This document shows, piece by piece, positions 1 through 8,730 of a stretch of DNA of 15,047 nucleotides (position 1 is the stretch's first letter; each line of letters begins with the position of its first letter). The DNA lies in the NCBI GenBank assembly GCA_017694215.1, contig JADIND010000009.1, forward strand, positions 1 to 15,047, given 5' to 3'. The position numbers and the translations under genes are program-made. A model generated the notes under the pieces. It saw only the letters and a program-made list of their open reading frames with translations, was not told the origin of the DNA and made no database searches. This DNA comes from Candidatus Scatousia excrementipullorum. GTDB taxonomy: Bacteria; Cyanobacteriota; Vampirovibrionia; Gastranaerophilales; Gastranaerophilaceae.

Positions 1-43
1 ATATAATACCTAATCTCTTCATAAAAACATTATATATTAAAAT

Positions 44-1417
44 TTATTTAACTTCCCAATTTGTGCCTTCTTTTGAGTCTTTCAGAACAATTCCGCAATC
101 ATCAAGGGCAATTCTGATTTTGTCCGCAACATCCCAGTTTTTGGCATCACGGGCTTCTTTTCTATATGCAATCAAATCTTCCATTGACGAAAATTCCCTG
201 CCCAGTTTTTCCGATACGTGTTTGACGGCATTTTTCAGCTCATCATCGGAAAGTGTAGGTTTTTCGAATGAAAAACCGAGAACTCCGGCAAGTTTATACA
301 AAATTGTGAAGGCGTCTTTGTCGTCTTTGTTTGCTTTATTGGCAAGTTCAAAAAGAACGGCAAGAGCTTTTGAGGTATTTAAATCGTCATCCATAGCCTC
401 GACAAATTTTGCATATTCTTCTGTTTTTGTAATGTCCAAATCTTCATTAATTTTGGTACGTTTTGCGTTGAGCATTCGTTTTACACCTGCCTGTGCCGAT
501 AAAAGTGCTTCGTCAGAAAATTCAACGGGCATTCGGTAGTGATTTGTCAGAATAAAGAAACGAATTGTATTCGCGTCATATTTTTTCAACAAATCATCAA
601 TCGTTAAAAAGTTGCCCAGAGATTTTGACATTTTTTCTTTGTTAATGGTTACAAATCCGTTATGGAGCCAGTAGTTTACAAATTTGCAGCCGTTTGCACA
701 TTCGGATTGGGCTATTTCATTTTCGTGGTGAGGGAAAATTAAATCCGCACCGCCTGCATGAATGTCAATGGTTTTACCAAGATATTTTCGGCTCATGGCA
801 GAACACTCAATATGCCATCCGGGACGGCCGACACCCCACGGTGAATTGTAGCCGAATTTTTCATCCTTTTTCCAGAGTGCAAAATCCAGCGGGTCTTCTT
901 TGTGTTCGCCGACTTCTATTCTTGCCCCGCTTTCAAGCTGGTCAATCGGCTGTTTTGAAAGATAGCCGTAGCGGGAGAATTTTTTTACTCTGAAATAAAC
1001 ATCACCGTCTGCTTCATAGGCATAACCGTTTTTGATTAAATCTTTAATTATTGAAATCATTTCGCCGAGAGTTTTTGTAGCGAAAGGCTCAATATCGGGT
1101 TTAAGGGTATTCAAAGCTTTCATTGAATTTTCAAATTGTTTATACCAGTATTGAGAAACTTCCTGCGGAGTTTTGTTTTCTTTTTCAGCTTTTTTTAGAA
1201 TTTTATCATCCACATCGGTAACATTTCGACAATAAGTCACATCATAACCTTTGAATTTTAAATATCTGTACAAAACATCCCAGGTAATATAACATCTTGC
1301 GTGTCCAAGATGTGCAAAATCATAAACCGTCGGACCGCACACATACATTTTAACTTTGTTTTCTTCAATAGGTTTGAACTCTTCTGTCTGGTTGGTATAA
1401 GAATTATGTAATTTCAT
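44..1417 (-). CDS. cysS: Cysteine--tRNA ligase
   Basis: Cytoplasmic class I aminoacyl-tRNA synthetase that charges tRNA-Cys with cysteine using ATP. The 457-residue length is normal for the family. Visible landmarks are the HIGH-type motif HLGH at residues 36-39, just after the zinc-ligand Cys27 in the segment VCGPTVYD; the WHIECSAM segment near residue 204 with the second zinc cysteine; FPHHENE near 230 with the remaining zinc ligands; and KMSKS near 262, followed by the DALR-like helical anticodon region. A TTG codon lies directly before the ATG, but the ATG at 1417 has a GAGGG ribosome site 7 bases upstream and is the better start. The gene is transcribed divergently from grpE; its terminator is not obvious in the 43 bases left in the window. 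Confidence 0.97.
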   Translation of the reverse strand: MKLHNSYTNQTEEFKPIEENKVKMYVCGPTVYDFAHLGHARCYITWDVLYRYLKFKGYDVTYCRNVTDVDDKILKKAEKENKTPQEVSQYWYKQFENSMKALNTLKPDIEPFATKTLGEMISIIKDLIKNGYAYEADGDVYFRVKKFSRYGYLSKQPIDQLESGARIEVGEHKEDPLDFALWKKDEKFGYNSPWGVGRPGWHIECSAMSRKYLGKTIDIHAGGADLIFPHHENEIAQSECANGCKFVNYWLHNGFVTINKEKMSKSLGNFLTIDDLLKKYDANTIRFFILTNHYRMPVEFSDEALLSAQAGVKRMLNAKRTKINEDLDITKTEEYAKFVEAMDDDLNTSKALAVLFELANKANKDDKDAFTILYKLAGVLGFSFEKPTLSDDELKNAVKHVSEKLGREFSSMEDLIAYRKEARDAKNWDVADKIRIALDDCGIVLKDSKEGTNWEVK

Positions 1418-1442
1418 CAATCATCCCTCATCTTGTGTTTTT

Positions 1443-1471
1443 ATTCTATCACGGAAACAAAAAATAAGCAT
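1443..1471 (-). promoter_or_regulatory. Candidate cysS promoter (extended -10)
   Basis: On the minus strand TAGAAT (1443-1448) is preceded by TGA, giving an extended -10 pattern. The -35 region about 17 bases further up is weak. A start near 1436 would give a leader of about 19 bases that still contains the GAGGG ribosome site. Confidence 0.4.
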
Positions 1472-1551
1472 AAAGCTTGCCGGAAAAATTTTTATCCGGA
1501 ATAAATCGGAAATTTTTAAAAGAAAAATTATTAAAAAATAATAAATTTTCC

Positions 1552-1579
1552 TTGTTAAATATCTTTGATAACTTATAAT
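1552..1579 (+). promoter_or_regulatory. Promoter of the grpE-dnaJ operon
   Basis: TTGTTA (1552-1557), a 16-base spacer and a perfect TATAAT (1574-1579) form a sigma70-like promoter with transcription expected to start near 1586. I see no CIRCE (HrcA) inverted repeat here, so heat control by HrcA is not supported at this promoter. Confidence 0.7.
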
Positions 1580-1613
1580 AATTTATATATATAAAATGGT
1601 ACGAGGTAGAAAT

Positions 1614-2198
1614 ATGTCACACAAACACAACAACAATCCGTTTAAAAAACAAGATTTTGACGACATAAAAGACGAACGGGTTAAAGAAGAAGATAAAGAA
1701 CAAAAGAGTGAAGAAGTTTCGAAAGAAGAATCTGTTTCGGATAATGCAGAACTTGAAAAACTGAAAGATGATTTTGACAAATTAAACAGTCAGTACCTGC
1801 GTCTTGCAGCTGATTTTGACAACTACCGCAAAAGACAGGAACAGGAAAGAGAAGCTCTTTTGAAATACGGCACGGAAAACGCTTTGAAACAGCTTATTGA
1901 AGTTATAGACAATTTTGAACGCGGAGCAAAAGCCCTTGAAAATGTTGAAGACTGCCAGAAAGTTAAAGACAGTTTTAATCTCGTTCATAAACAGACACTT
2001 GATGTGCTCACCAAACTCGGACTTGAAGAAATAAAGGCGGAAGGCGAAGAATTCGATCCTAATTTCCATGAAGCAGTTATGCAGACTCCGACAGGTGAAC
2101 ATCCTGAAAATACAATTATAGCTGTTATGCAAAAAGGTTACAAGGCAGGTGACAAAGTTTTAAGACCCGCACTTGTAAATGTAGCGTCTGCGGGATAG
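1614..2198 (+). CDS. grpE: Nucleotide exchange factor GrpE
   Basis: Co-chaperone that releases ADP from DnaK, working in the cytoplasm as a homodimer. The 194-residue protein has a charged, disordered N-terminus (about 1-45), a long coiled-coil helix (about 45-95, including NYRKRQEQERE), and the C-terminal beta domain with the family signatures LIEVIDNFERG (94-104), GEEFDPNFHEAV (144-155) and VMQKGYKAGDKVLRPALV (171-188). An in-frame ATG at 1596 would add six residues, but it has no ribosome site and lies only about 10 bases from the predicted transcript start; the ATG at 1614 has GAGGT six bases upstream and was chosen. It leads an operon with dnaJ 38 bases downstream. dnaK and hrcA are not in the window, so the chaperone genes are split in this genome. 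Confidence 0.96.
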   Translation: MSHKHNNNPFKKQDFDDIKDERVKEEDKEQKSEEVSKEESVSDNAELEKLKDDFDKLNSQYLRLAADFDNYRKRQEQEREALLKYGTENALKQLIEVIDNFERGAKALENVEDCQKVKDSFNLVHKQTLDVLTKLGLEEIKAEGEEFDPNFHEAVMQTPTGEHPENTIIAVMQKGYKAGDKVLRPALVNVASAG

Positions 2199-2236
2199 AA
2201 TATTATTGATGACACAAACCGGAAGAATACGGGATT

Positions 2237-3367
2237 ATGACTACAGATTATTATGAAATACTAGGCGTTGATAAAAACGCATCAAAAGACGATATAAAAT
2301 CAGCTTTCAGGAAGAAAGCAAGAACACTTCACCCCGATGTTAATAAGGCTCCCGATGCGGAAGAGAGATTTAAAGAACTCGGCAAAGCATATGAAACCCT
2401 TATGGATGACAACAAACGGGCAACATACGACCGCTACGGTGAAGACGGATTGAAAAATGCAGGATTTAATACCGGCGGGCCGTTTGAGAGCGGTTTTGGT
2501 GATTTGAATGATATATTTAACAGTTTTTTCGGCGGTTTTGGCGGCGGATTTGGTTTTGGCGGCCGACCTGACCCTAATGCTCCGCAGACGGGCGATGATT
2601 TGAGGGTCGATGTTGAGGTTACTTTTGAAGAAGCTGTTTTCGGTGTTTCTAAAGAGGTTAAGTTTGACCATCTTGAACTCTGTCCGGAATGTAACGGAAC
2701 AGGTGCGGAAAAAGGTTCCAAACCAATAACCTGTCCGACATGCCATGGCTCCGGTCAGGTTCAGACTGTTGCAAGAACTCCTCTCGGGGCTTTTACGCAA
2801 ATAACAACATGTCCTGACTGCCGCGGAACAGGGCAGAAAATTTCAAAACCTTGCAAAGCCTGCAAAGGTTACGGAAAAATTGAAAAAGAAAAGAAAATTG
2901 AGGTTAAAATTCCGGCAGGGGTTGATAACCATTCCAAAATCAGGGTTTCGGGAGAAGGTGATGCCGGCAAAAACGGAGGCAGACCGGGAGATTTGTTTAT
3001 CGTTTTGCACGTAAAACCTTCGGAATACTTTACCCGTGACGGAATTGATATTTATACAACACTTCAGATTTCCCCTGCTCAGGCAGCTTTGGGAGATGAA
3101 GTTACCATAAAAACTCTTGACGGTGAACAAACAGTCCAAATCAGAGCCGGTATTCAAAACGGAAATACAATAAAAATTAAAAATGCAGGGGTTCCTATTA
3201 TCTCAAGACCGTCGCAGAGAGGCGACCATATTATTGTTGTTACCGTCAAAATTCCGACCAAACTTTCCGATGAGGAACGCAATTTGTACCGCAAATTGTA
3301 CGAAATAAATACCGGAAAGAAAACGCAGGATTCTTTGATGGCTAAAGTAAAAGGAGTATTCCAGTAA
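2237..3367 (+). CDS. dnaJ: Chaperone DnaJ (type A Hsp40)
   Basis: Delivers unfolded proteins to DnaK and stimulates its ATPase. All parts of a type I DnaJ are present in 376 residues: J-domain (1-70) with DYYEILGV and the HPD tripeptide at 32-34; a Gly/Phe-rich linker (about 75-112); a zinc-finger region with four CxxCxGxG motifs starting with CPEC (149), CPTC (166), CPDC (192) and CKAC (206); then the two C-terminal substrate-binding beta domains. The ribosome site is modest (GGAAG 11 bases before the ATG). The stop codon shares one base with the next ATG (TAATG), so translation of the following secreted protein is probably coupled to DnaJ. Confidence 0.97.
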   Translation: MTTDYYEILGVDKNASKDDIKSAFRKKARTLHPDVNKAPDAEERFKELGKAYETLMDDNKRATYDRYGEDGLKNAGFNTGGPFESGFGDLNDIFNSFFGGFGGGFGFGGRPDPNAPQTGDDLRVDVEVTFEEAVFGVSKEVKFDHLELCPECNGTGAEKGSKPITCPTCHGSGQVQTVARTPLGAFTQITTCPDCRGTGQKISKPCKACKGYGKIEKEKKIEVKIPAGVDNHSKIRVSGEGDAGKNGGRPGDLFIVLHVKPSEYFTRDGIDIYTTLQISPAQAALGDEVTIKTLDGEQTVQIRAGIQNGNTIKIKNAGVPIISRPSQRGDHIIVVTVKIPTKLSDEERNLYRKLYEINTGKKTQDSLMAKVKGVFQ

Positions 3368-4806
3368 TGCGTAAATTAATAATTGCACTGTCAGTTGCTG
3401 CGGCATTAACTTCAAATGCTTACGCAACACAGCTTCCGCAGGATTTGAAAGACTTTATTAATAAAAGTTTTCCGAAAACTGATTTCCGCTTTGACGGTGT
3501 GGTTATTCTTCCTGACAATACGGTTTACCTGCCTCTTATTCCGGCAAAATTTGATAAAGAAGGCGATATTACCGTAAAATCGACTGTTCCTGCAGGCAGA
3601 ACTTTTGCCCAGAAACCGGATGCAGTTATTTTCAGTAATGATTTTGTTCTCTTGAAACTCATAACAGAGTCTAATGGCAGCAAAACGCTTGTGAAACTCG
3701 ACAATCCGCCGGTTGAAATGAGAACGGGGCTTCTTCCGCAGGATATGCTTGTACCTAGAAATCTTTCGGTGCCGGAAAATTTGAAAAATATTATAGGCAA
3801 CCTTGAAATTTCAACATCAAAAGATGCCGGTCTTGTGGTTCCCGTAGTTCAGCCAAAAACAGTTCAGGGAAATAATATCGCTTCATTAAAACTTATCCCG
3901 GAACTGCAGGGAAAAACCCTCTACGTTTCAACAAGCTTTTCAAAAAATATTCAGGTAGTGAATCCGGAAAAGAAAGTTCCGGAATACGCCCTTATGCAGC
4001 AGAATATTCCGATTATGATTAAGGGCTGGAATAATACGTTTCTGCTTGTAACGTCTTACGGGAAAAAATCTATAGATGTAATTTCTCTTGCGGATGATCA
4101 GGTTATCAAACAAATTGAGTTTAAAGCACAGCCTGATGAGATGATTATTGATGAGAAAAATCATCTTGCTTATGTTTCAACTCCGTCAGATGCAAGTATT
4201 TATGTTGTTAATCTCGATACAATGACTTTGAAAAAACAAATTAAACTGAACGGCATGTGCGAAAAAATTATTTTGAGCGATGACGGTTCAAAGATTTTTT
4301 ATAACGACAAACAGACAAATACTATTTGGGTTATTGAAACTAATAACAACTACCTGTTAAAAGAAATCGGAAAATTCCCGAATGTTTCAAAAATAGCTTA
4401 TCTGAACGACAAAATCTATATCACAAGCAGAACGGAAAACAGGCTGGCTATTGTGGATTATGCAACGATGAATTTGATTTCAGAAAATACTGTCAGCCCG
4501 AAACCTGTTGATATGCTTACATATAATAACGATTTATTTATACTCGGTGCCAGTGAAAATACAATAGAAGTTGTGGATACTTCCGTTGACAAATTAACCC
4601 ACACGATTGTTTTACCTGATGCGGGTTTTGCAACAAAACTGAACAGAATCGACGGCACAAACCTCGCTCTTGTTACTGATGCAAAAGCCGGAAAGTATTT
4701 TGTTCTTAACCTCGACACAAAAGCTATTATTTCCGCAAATCCTGTTGCAACACCTGTAACTTCTATGGTTGTGCTGAATAAAGTTAAAAAGATTGGTGCA
4801 AAATGA
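3367..4806 (+). CDS. Exported YVTN-type beta-propeller protein
   Basis: A 479-residue protein with a clear Sec signal peptide (MRKLIIALSVAAALTSNAYA, cleavage expected after residue 20 or 21). Residues about 22-175 form an unrecognised N-terminal region. From about 180 to 470 there are repeated blades of the YVTN/YncE type, with recurring units such as LLVTSYGKKSIDVISL, LAYVSTPSDASIYVVNL and IYITSRTENRLAIVDY, each a strand pattern followed by a short 'value' step. Such propellers act extracytoplasmically as binding or scaffold modules; the ligand cannot be told from sequence. It starts inside the dnaJ stop codon with AGGAG 10 bases upstream, and ends in an ATGA overlap with the methyltransferase, so it belongs to the grpE-dnaJ operon. 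Placement behind a chaperone operon is unusual; a role in envelope protein quality is only a guess. Confidence 0.8.
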   Translation: MRKLIIALSVAAALTSNAYATQLPQDLKDFINKSFPKTDFRFDGVVILPDNTVYLPLIPAKFDKEGDITVKSTVPAGRTFAQKPDAVIFSNDFVLLKLITESNGSKTLVKLDNPPVEMRTGLLPQDMLVPRNLSVPENLKNIIGNLEISTSKDAGLVVPVVQPKTVQGNNIASLKLIPELQGKTLYVSTSFSKNIQVVNPEKKVPEYALMQQNIPIMIKGWNNTFLLVTSYGKKSIDVISLADDQVIKQIEFKAQPDEMIIDEKNHLAYVSTPSDASIYVVNLDTMTLKKQIKLNGMCEKIILSDDGSKIFYNDKQTNTIWVIETNNNYLLKEIGKFPNVSKIAYLNDKIYITSRTENRLAIVDYATMNLISENTVSPKPVDMLTYNNDLFILGASENTIEVVDTSVDKLTHTIVLPDAGFATKLNRIDGTNLALVTDAKAGKYFVLNLDTKAIISANPVATPVTSMVVLNKVKKIGAK

Positions 4807-5372
4807 TTACCGATTTTAGCAACGAAACCCGAAACCTGTTGATTGAACTGGAAAAAACGCAGAGAGATTTCTGGAATATCTCGCGTCCGACTGCTTTATT
4901 TTTGTACAATATTATAAAAAACGAAAAACTTACCCGCGGACTTGAAGTCGGTACTTCCAACGGATATTCGGGAATATGGCTTTCTACTGCACTAAAAGCA
5001 AACGGCGGAACCCTTGATACTATTGAGTTTTACGAAAAAAGATATTCCATTGCAAGGGCAGATTTTGAAAAATGCGGAACTTCCGATATTGTGACTATCC
5101 GCCCTGGTGAGGCATGCGATGTTTTGAGAGAACTGCCCGAAGATTTTAAAATTGATTTTGCGTTTGTTGATGCAAACAAAAGAGAGTCTGTTGAGTATTT
5201 TAAACTTATTCATCCGCATTTACAAGCCGGCGGAATTTTTACCTGCGACAATGTGCTTTCTCACAAAGAAAAAGTACAAACCTATATAGATGCAATTAAT
5301 TCACACCCTGATTATATTCACACAATTCTTGACCTGCCTGCAGGCCTGTCTTTTGCCCGTAAAATCCGCTGA
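4803..5372 (+). CDS. O-methyltransferase family 3 (COMT-like), SAM-dependent
   Basis: A 189-residue class I methyltransferase of the COG4122 / caffeoyl-CoA and catechol O-methyltransferase group. SAM-binding motif I is LEVGTSNGYS (47-56). The expected metal-binding acidic residues are visible as Asp123 in FVDANK and Asp149-Asn150 in TCDNVL. The protein is slightly short for the family (about 200-220 residues). The start overlaps the stop of the propeller gene by four bases (ATGA), implying coupled translation as the last gene of the grpE operon. The substrate is not predictable: bacterial members methylate catechols, other small phenols or tRNA hydroxyuridine (TrmR type). Confidence 0.85.
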   Translation: MITDFSNETRNLLIELEKTQRDFWNISRPTALFLYNIIKNEKLTRGLEVGTSNGYSGIWLSTALKANGGTLDTIEFYEKRYSIARADFEKCGTSDIVTIRPGEACDVLRELPEDFKIDFAFVDANKRESVEYFKLIHPHLQAGGIFTCDNVLSHKEKVQTYIDAINSHPDYIHTILDLPAGLSFARKIR

Positions 5373-5382
5373 TTTCACCGGG

Positions 5383-5425
5383 AACCGGTTTGAAAATTTT
5401 CAGGCAAAATAGGTTGTTTTTTTTT
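5383..5425 (+). terminator. Candidate terminator of the grpE-dnaJ operon
   Basis: An interrupted stem (AACC/GGTT and TTTG/CAAA) encloses the perfect 12-base palindrome TGAAAATTTTCA (5391-5402) and is followed by nine T residues (5417-5425). The stem is weak, but the T-run and its position 45 bases after the last operon gene suit a Rho-independent terminator. Confidence 0.4.
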
Positions 5426-5514
5426 GTTATAAATAATAAATTTTGTAAACATCTACTTTTATAAAAACCATTTTTTAAGTATGCTGGGCATGTGTATGAA
5501 AAAGGAGAAAAATC

Positions 5515-6156
5515 ATGCCTAAATTCAATTTAATGTCTTATATAATGCCTCCTGAAGATAAGATGTTTTTTATTTATTTTCAGGACAGTGCGGAAATTTG
5601 TCTTAAATCTGCAAAACTTTATGACGAAATTATGCACAACAAATTGACTGATGAATATAAAGAAAAAGCATTAAAATATAAAAAGAAAGGGAAACTTTCC
5701 TATAAAGCAATTTTGAAACAACTGAACAAGAGTTTTATAACACCTATTGAACGTGAAGATATTCAGACCATTGCGGTTCAGCTGAACAAAATAAATAAAA
5801 AAATTACAAAAGCCTGCCTGAATTTGGAAGTGTACAGATTGGACAACTACACTCCGGAAATGAAAGAGCAGGCTTTAACACTTGTTAATGCAACGGAAAA
5901 ACTCGGTGAAATCGTGAAAAAATTCAAAAAAGTTTCTGATGTTGAAGAAATTACAGAATTGAATATTGAAATGAAAGAAATTGAAGCTCATGGAGATGAA
6001 ATTCACCGCCGGGCAATGAGAAACCTTTTCTCCGGTCAGTACGAGGCTCTTGATGTTATTAAACTGAGAGATATGTATAAAGAAATCGAAAATGCATTTG
6101 ATGCATGTTTCTATGTTACTGACACCATTTTAAACGTTGTATTAAAACAATCATAA
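5515..6156 (+). CDS. DUF47 / PhoU-like phosphate transport regulator
   Basis: An all-helical 213-residue cytoplasmic protein of the DUF47 (TIGR00153) family, distantly related to PhoU. The hallmark segment FITPIEREDI is present near residues 74-83, and the second half carries the helical motif EIEAHGDEIHRRAM and the acidic EIENAFDAC near the C-terminus, where PhoU-like proteins bind metal. AAGGAG lies seven bases before the ATG. The gene is eight bases upstream of a PiT phosphate permease; DUF47-PiT pairing is a widespread arrangement in which the DUF47 protein is thought to modulate the transporter. No PhoB-type box is recognisable upstream, and no confident promoter could be assigned in 5426-5510. 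Confidence 0.9.
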   Translation: MPKFNLMSYIMPPEDKMFFIYFQDSAEICLKSAKLYDEIMHNKLTDEYKEKALKYKKKGKLSYKAILKQLNKSFITPIEREDIQTIAVQLNKINKKITKACLNLEVYRLDNYTPEMKEQALTLVNATEKLGEIVKKFKKVSDVEEITELNIEMKEIEAHGDEIHRRAMRNLFSGQYEALDVIKLRDMYKEIENAFDACFYVTDTILNVVLKQS

Positions 6157-6164
6157 GGATAATT

Positions 6165-7181
6165 ATGACAGTTACAATTTTACTTTTATTTGCTGTAATA
6201 TTGATAGCACTTGTATTTGAATTTATAAACGGATTTCATGATTGTGCGAACGCAATCGCAACTGTTGTTTCCACAAAAGTTCTTTCACCGAAACAGGCAG
6301 TACTGTTCGGGGCAAGTCTTGAATTTCTGGGAGCTTTAACCGGAACACATGTTGCAAAAACTATCGGAGGCGGAATTGTTAATGCGGATATGGTTACATT
6401 GACCGTAATTTTTTGTGCACTGCTTTCCGCTGTAATCTGGAACCTTTTTACATGGCTTCTCGGGCTTCCGTCCAGTTCATCACACGCACTTATCGGCGGA
6501 CTGCTCGGTGCGGCTGTTGTAAAAGCAGGGTTTAGTGTCGTACATTTCCATACACTTATAGATAAAGTTATTATTCCTATGTTCACCTCACCGGTTCTCG
6601 GTTTTTGTGTCGGGTTTACGCTTATGCTCCTGCTGGCATGGGTAATTTTAATCACAAGAGCTCATCCGGGAACGGTTAATAAAAGATTCAGAAAATTACA
6701 GCTGATATCGTCCGGATTAATGGCACTCAGCCACGGTTCAAATGATGCACAGAAAACAATGGGTATTATTACTCTGGCTCTTCTTGCAGGAGGCGTTCTG
6801 CATAAAAGCCCGACGGGTGATTTTGAAATTCCGGTTTACGTAATCCTCGCCTGTGCACTTACTATGGCTGCAGGAACTATGAATGGCGGCTGGAAAATTA
6901 TTAAAACTATGGGGCACAAGATTATTAAACTGAAACCAATTCACGGTTTTGCTGCTGAAACATCCGCCGCGGGATTAATTTTGACCGCATCACATTTCGG
7001 AATTCCGTTGAGTACCACCCACGTTATTTCAACTGCTATTATGGGGGTAGGTTCTACGCTTCATGCACACGCTGTTAAGTGGAGAATCGTCGGGAATATC
7101 GTTATTGCATGGGTTCTCACAATACCGGCCTGCATGATTATTTCTTCGATTATCTATTATTTAATTTATAAAATAATTTAA
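6165..7181 (+). CDS. PiT-family inorganic phosphate transporter
   Basis: Inner-membrane secondary transporter that imports phosphate (probably as a metal-phosphate) with H+ or Na+. The 338-residue protein is strongly hydrophobic with about ten membrane segments. The two inverted PiT signatures are visible: GFHDCANA (residues 23-30) in the first half and HGSNDAQK (about 190-197) in the second, plus the paired SSSSHALIGGLLGA and PLSTTHVISTAIMG segments. A ribosome site (TAAGGA) overlaps the stop codon of the DUF47 gene, so the two are translated together. The central cytoplasmic loop is short, as in compact bacterial and archaeal PiT proteins. A strong terminator follows. Confidence 0.95.
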   Translation: MTVTILLLFAVILIALVFEFINGFHDCANAIATVVSTKVLSPKQAVLFGASLEFLGALTGTHVAKTIGGGIVNADMVTLTVIFCALLSAVIWNLFTWLLGLPSSSSHALIGGLLGAAVVKAGFSVVHFHTLIDKVIIPMFTSPVLGFCVGFTLMLLLAWVILITRAHPGTVNKRFRKLQLISSGLMALSHGSNDAQKTMGIITLALLAGGVLHKSPTGDFEIPVYVILACALTMAAGTMNGGWKIIKTMGHKIIKLKPIHGFAAETSAAGLILTASHFGIPLSTTHVISTAIMGVGSTLHAHAVKWRIVGNIVIAWVLTIPACMIISSIIYYLIYKII

Positions 7182-7203
7182 CCGAAAAGTTTTTGTATAA
7201 AAT

Positions 7204-7238
7204 AAAAGCTGATTGAATGTTTAGTCCAATCAGCTTTT
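7204..7238. terminator. Bidirectional Rho-independent terminator (PiT / dnaB)
   Basis: A perfect 12-base inverted repeat, AAAAGCTGATTG (7204-7215) and CAATCAGCTTTT (7227-7238), with an 11-base loop. On the plus strand it runs into a T-rich tail for the phosphate operon; on the minus strand it is followed by TTTTATTTTAT and serves dnaB, whose stop is 19 bases away. Confidence 0.9.
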
Positions 7239-7256
7239 TTGTTTTTAATTTTCAAA

Positions 7257-8636
7257 TTAGAAAGCGTCTGTTTTTATAGGGTTTTTAAATTTAGTAATAT
7301 TACCCTGGAAGAGAAGTTTAATTGTAGCGAGTCCGCCGTTTCTGTGTTTTGCAACGATGATTTCGGATTCGCCTTTGTTAATAGCTTTCATAGCTTCTTC
7401 TTCTTCACCTTCAGCTTTTTTGTAATACTCGTCACGGTAAATAAACATTACAATATCGGCGTCCTGTTCGATTGAACCTGATTCACGCAGGTCGGAGAGC
7501 ATAGGACGTTTATCGGTTCTGCTTTCAACCGCACGTGAAAGCTGTGATAGTGCTATGACAGGTACATCAAGTTCTTTTGCAAGAATTTTTAAACCTCTTG
7601 ATATTGCTGAAATCTGCTGCATACGGTCTTCTCTGCCGCTTCCTTCCATAAGCTGCAGATAGTCTATTAGTATTAAGCCGAGATTTTTTTCTTCCATTTT
7701 TAAACGGCGGCATTTTGCACGAATATCCGTAATGGTACATCCGCTTGTATCATCAATATATATAGGAGCCTGTGCAAACGAGTTCATGGCGTCTGCAAGT
7801 TTTTCCCAGTCTTTGCTTTGCATATTACCTGTTTTTATCCTCTGGGAATCAATTTCCGCCTCGGAACAGAGCATACGTTGTACAAGCTGATCTTTTGACA
7901 TTTCAAGAGAGAAAATGGCAACAGGCGTTTTTGCTCTGATTGCAACATTTTGTGCAATGTTCAATGCAAAAGCGGTTTTTCCCATAGCAGGACGTGCCGC
8001 AAGGATTATCAAATCCGATTTTTGCAGCCCGTTCAAAACTGCATCTAAATCGAAAAATCCGGTCGGAGCTCCTAAAAGTTCGTCTTTGTGATTGTATCTG
8101 TATTCAATTTTTTCGTAAGTATTCAGAACTAAATCTTTAACGTGAACTAAATCGGAAGTAGATTTTCTTGACGCAATATCAAAGATTAATTTTTCTGCAT
8201 TATCAAGAGAAGTATCTATCGGGTTCATGTCATAACCGAAAGATACAATCTCGGAACCGGCATTAATCAAAGCTCTTTTTATTGCTTTTTCCTGAATAAT
8301 TTTTACGTAATACTCGATGTTTGATGTTGTAATTGCATTGAAACTCAAATCATTAATAAACGAACGTCCGCCGGCGGCTTCAAGTTTTGAGTTATAGCTG
8401 AGCACATCGGAAACGGAAATTATATCAATTTTTTCATTCATATTAAAAAGCTGCAGCATTGCTTCATAAATGTACCGGTGTGCCGGTTTATAAAAACTGT
8501 CAGCCTTCAGCGATTCGACAACTTTAGTCAATACTCTCGGGTTAACCAGAATAGCACCGAGAACAGCTTCTTCAGCTTCTATATTCTGGGGTAATAAGTT
8601 CAAATCCTGTTTATTTTTATCTTTGACTGCAGGCAT
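7257..8636 (-). CDS. dnaB: Replicative DNA helicase DnaB
   Basis: Hexameric ATP-driven 5'-3' helicase that unwinds DNA at the replication fork and binds primase. The 459-residue length is typical. The N-terminal helical domain starts with LLPQNIEAEEAVLGAIL; the RecA-like C-terminal domain shows Walker A (RPAMGKTAF near residue 213-221), the conserved SLEMSKDQLVQRML segment, Walker B (LILIDYLQLM) and the DLRESGSIEQDADIV element with the R-finger region. There is no intein at the Walker A or other usual insertion sites. The ATG at 8636 has AAGGAGT nine bases upstream and a promoter behind it. It converges on the PiT gene and stands as a single-gene unit; rplI, a common neighbour, is absent. Confidence 0.97.
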   Translation of the reverse strand: MPAVKDKNKQDLNLLPQNIEAEEAVLGAILVNPRVLTKVVESLKADSFYKPAHRYIYEAMLQLFNMNEKIDIISVSDVLSYNSKLEAAGGRSFINDLSFNAITTSNIEYYVKIIQEKAIKRALINAGSEIVSFGYDMNPIDTSLDNAEKLIFDIASRKSTSDLVHVKDLVLNTYEKIEYRYNHKDELLGAPTGFFDLDAVLNGLQKSDLIILAARPAMGKTAFALNIAQNVAIRAKTPVAIFSLEMSKDQLVQRMLCSEAEIDSQRIKTGNMQSKDWEKLADAMNSFAQAPIYIDDTSGCTITDIRAKCRRLKMEEKNLGLILIDYLQLMEGSGREDRMQQISAISRGLKILAKELDVPVIALSQLSRAVESRTDKRPMLSDLRESGSIEQDADIVMFIYRDEYYKKAEGEEEEAMKAINKGESEIIVAKHRNGGLATIKLLFQGNITKFKNPIKTDAF

Positions 8637-8660
8637 GATTTTTTTACTCCTTTCAACTTA

Positions 8661-8688
8661 TTTATATGATATAACATCAAGATTACAA
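8661..8688 (-). promoter_or_regulatory. Promoter of dnaB
   Basis: On the minus strand TTGTAA (8683-8688), a 16-base spacer and TATAAA (8661-8666). The transcript would start near 8654, placing the AAGGAGT ribosome site close to its 5' end. Confidence 0.55.
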
Positions 8689-8701
8689 AAACCCATGCCC
8701 A

Positions 8702-8730
8702 TTAACATATTGTTACTTAGATTTTATAAT
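8702..8730 (+). promoter_or_regulatory. Promoter of the two-gene secreted-protein unit
   Basis: TTAACA (8702-8707), a 17-base spacer and a perfect TATAAT (8725-8730). Transcription would start near 8737, giving a leader of about 54 bases to the preferred ATG at 8791. It is back to back with the dnaB promoter. Confidence 0.65.

Noticed and set aside
1596..1613. Upstream ATG that would extend GrpE by six residues
   Set aside because: It has no ribosome site and lies too close to the predicted transcript start; the ATG at 1614 has a good site.
1540..1613. Possible CIRCE heat-shock operator before grpE
   Set aside because: No TTAGCACTC-N9-GAGTGCTAA-type inverted repeat is present.
5426..5510. 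Promoter or PhoB box before the phosphate transport pair
   Set aside because: TATAAA (5460-5465) has no partner at 16-18 bases, and no CTGTCAT-type direct repeat is seen.
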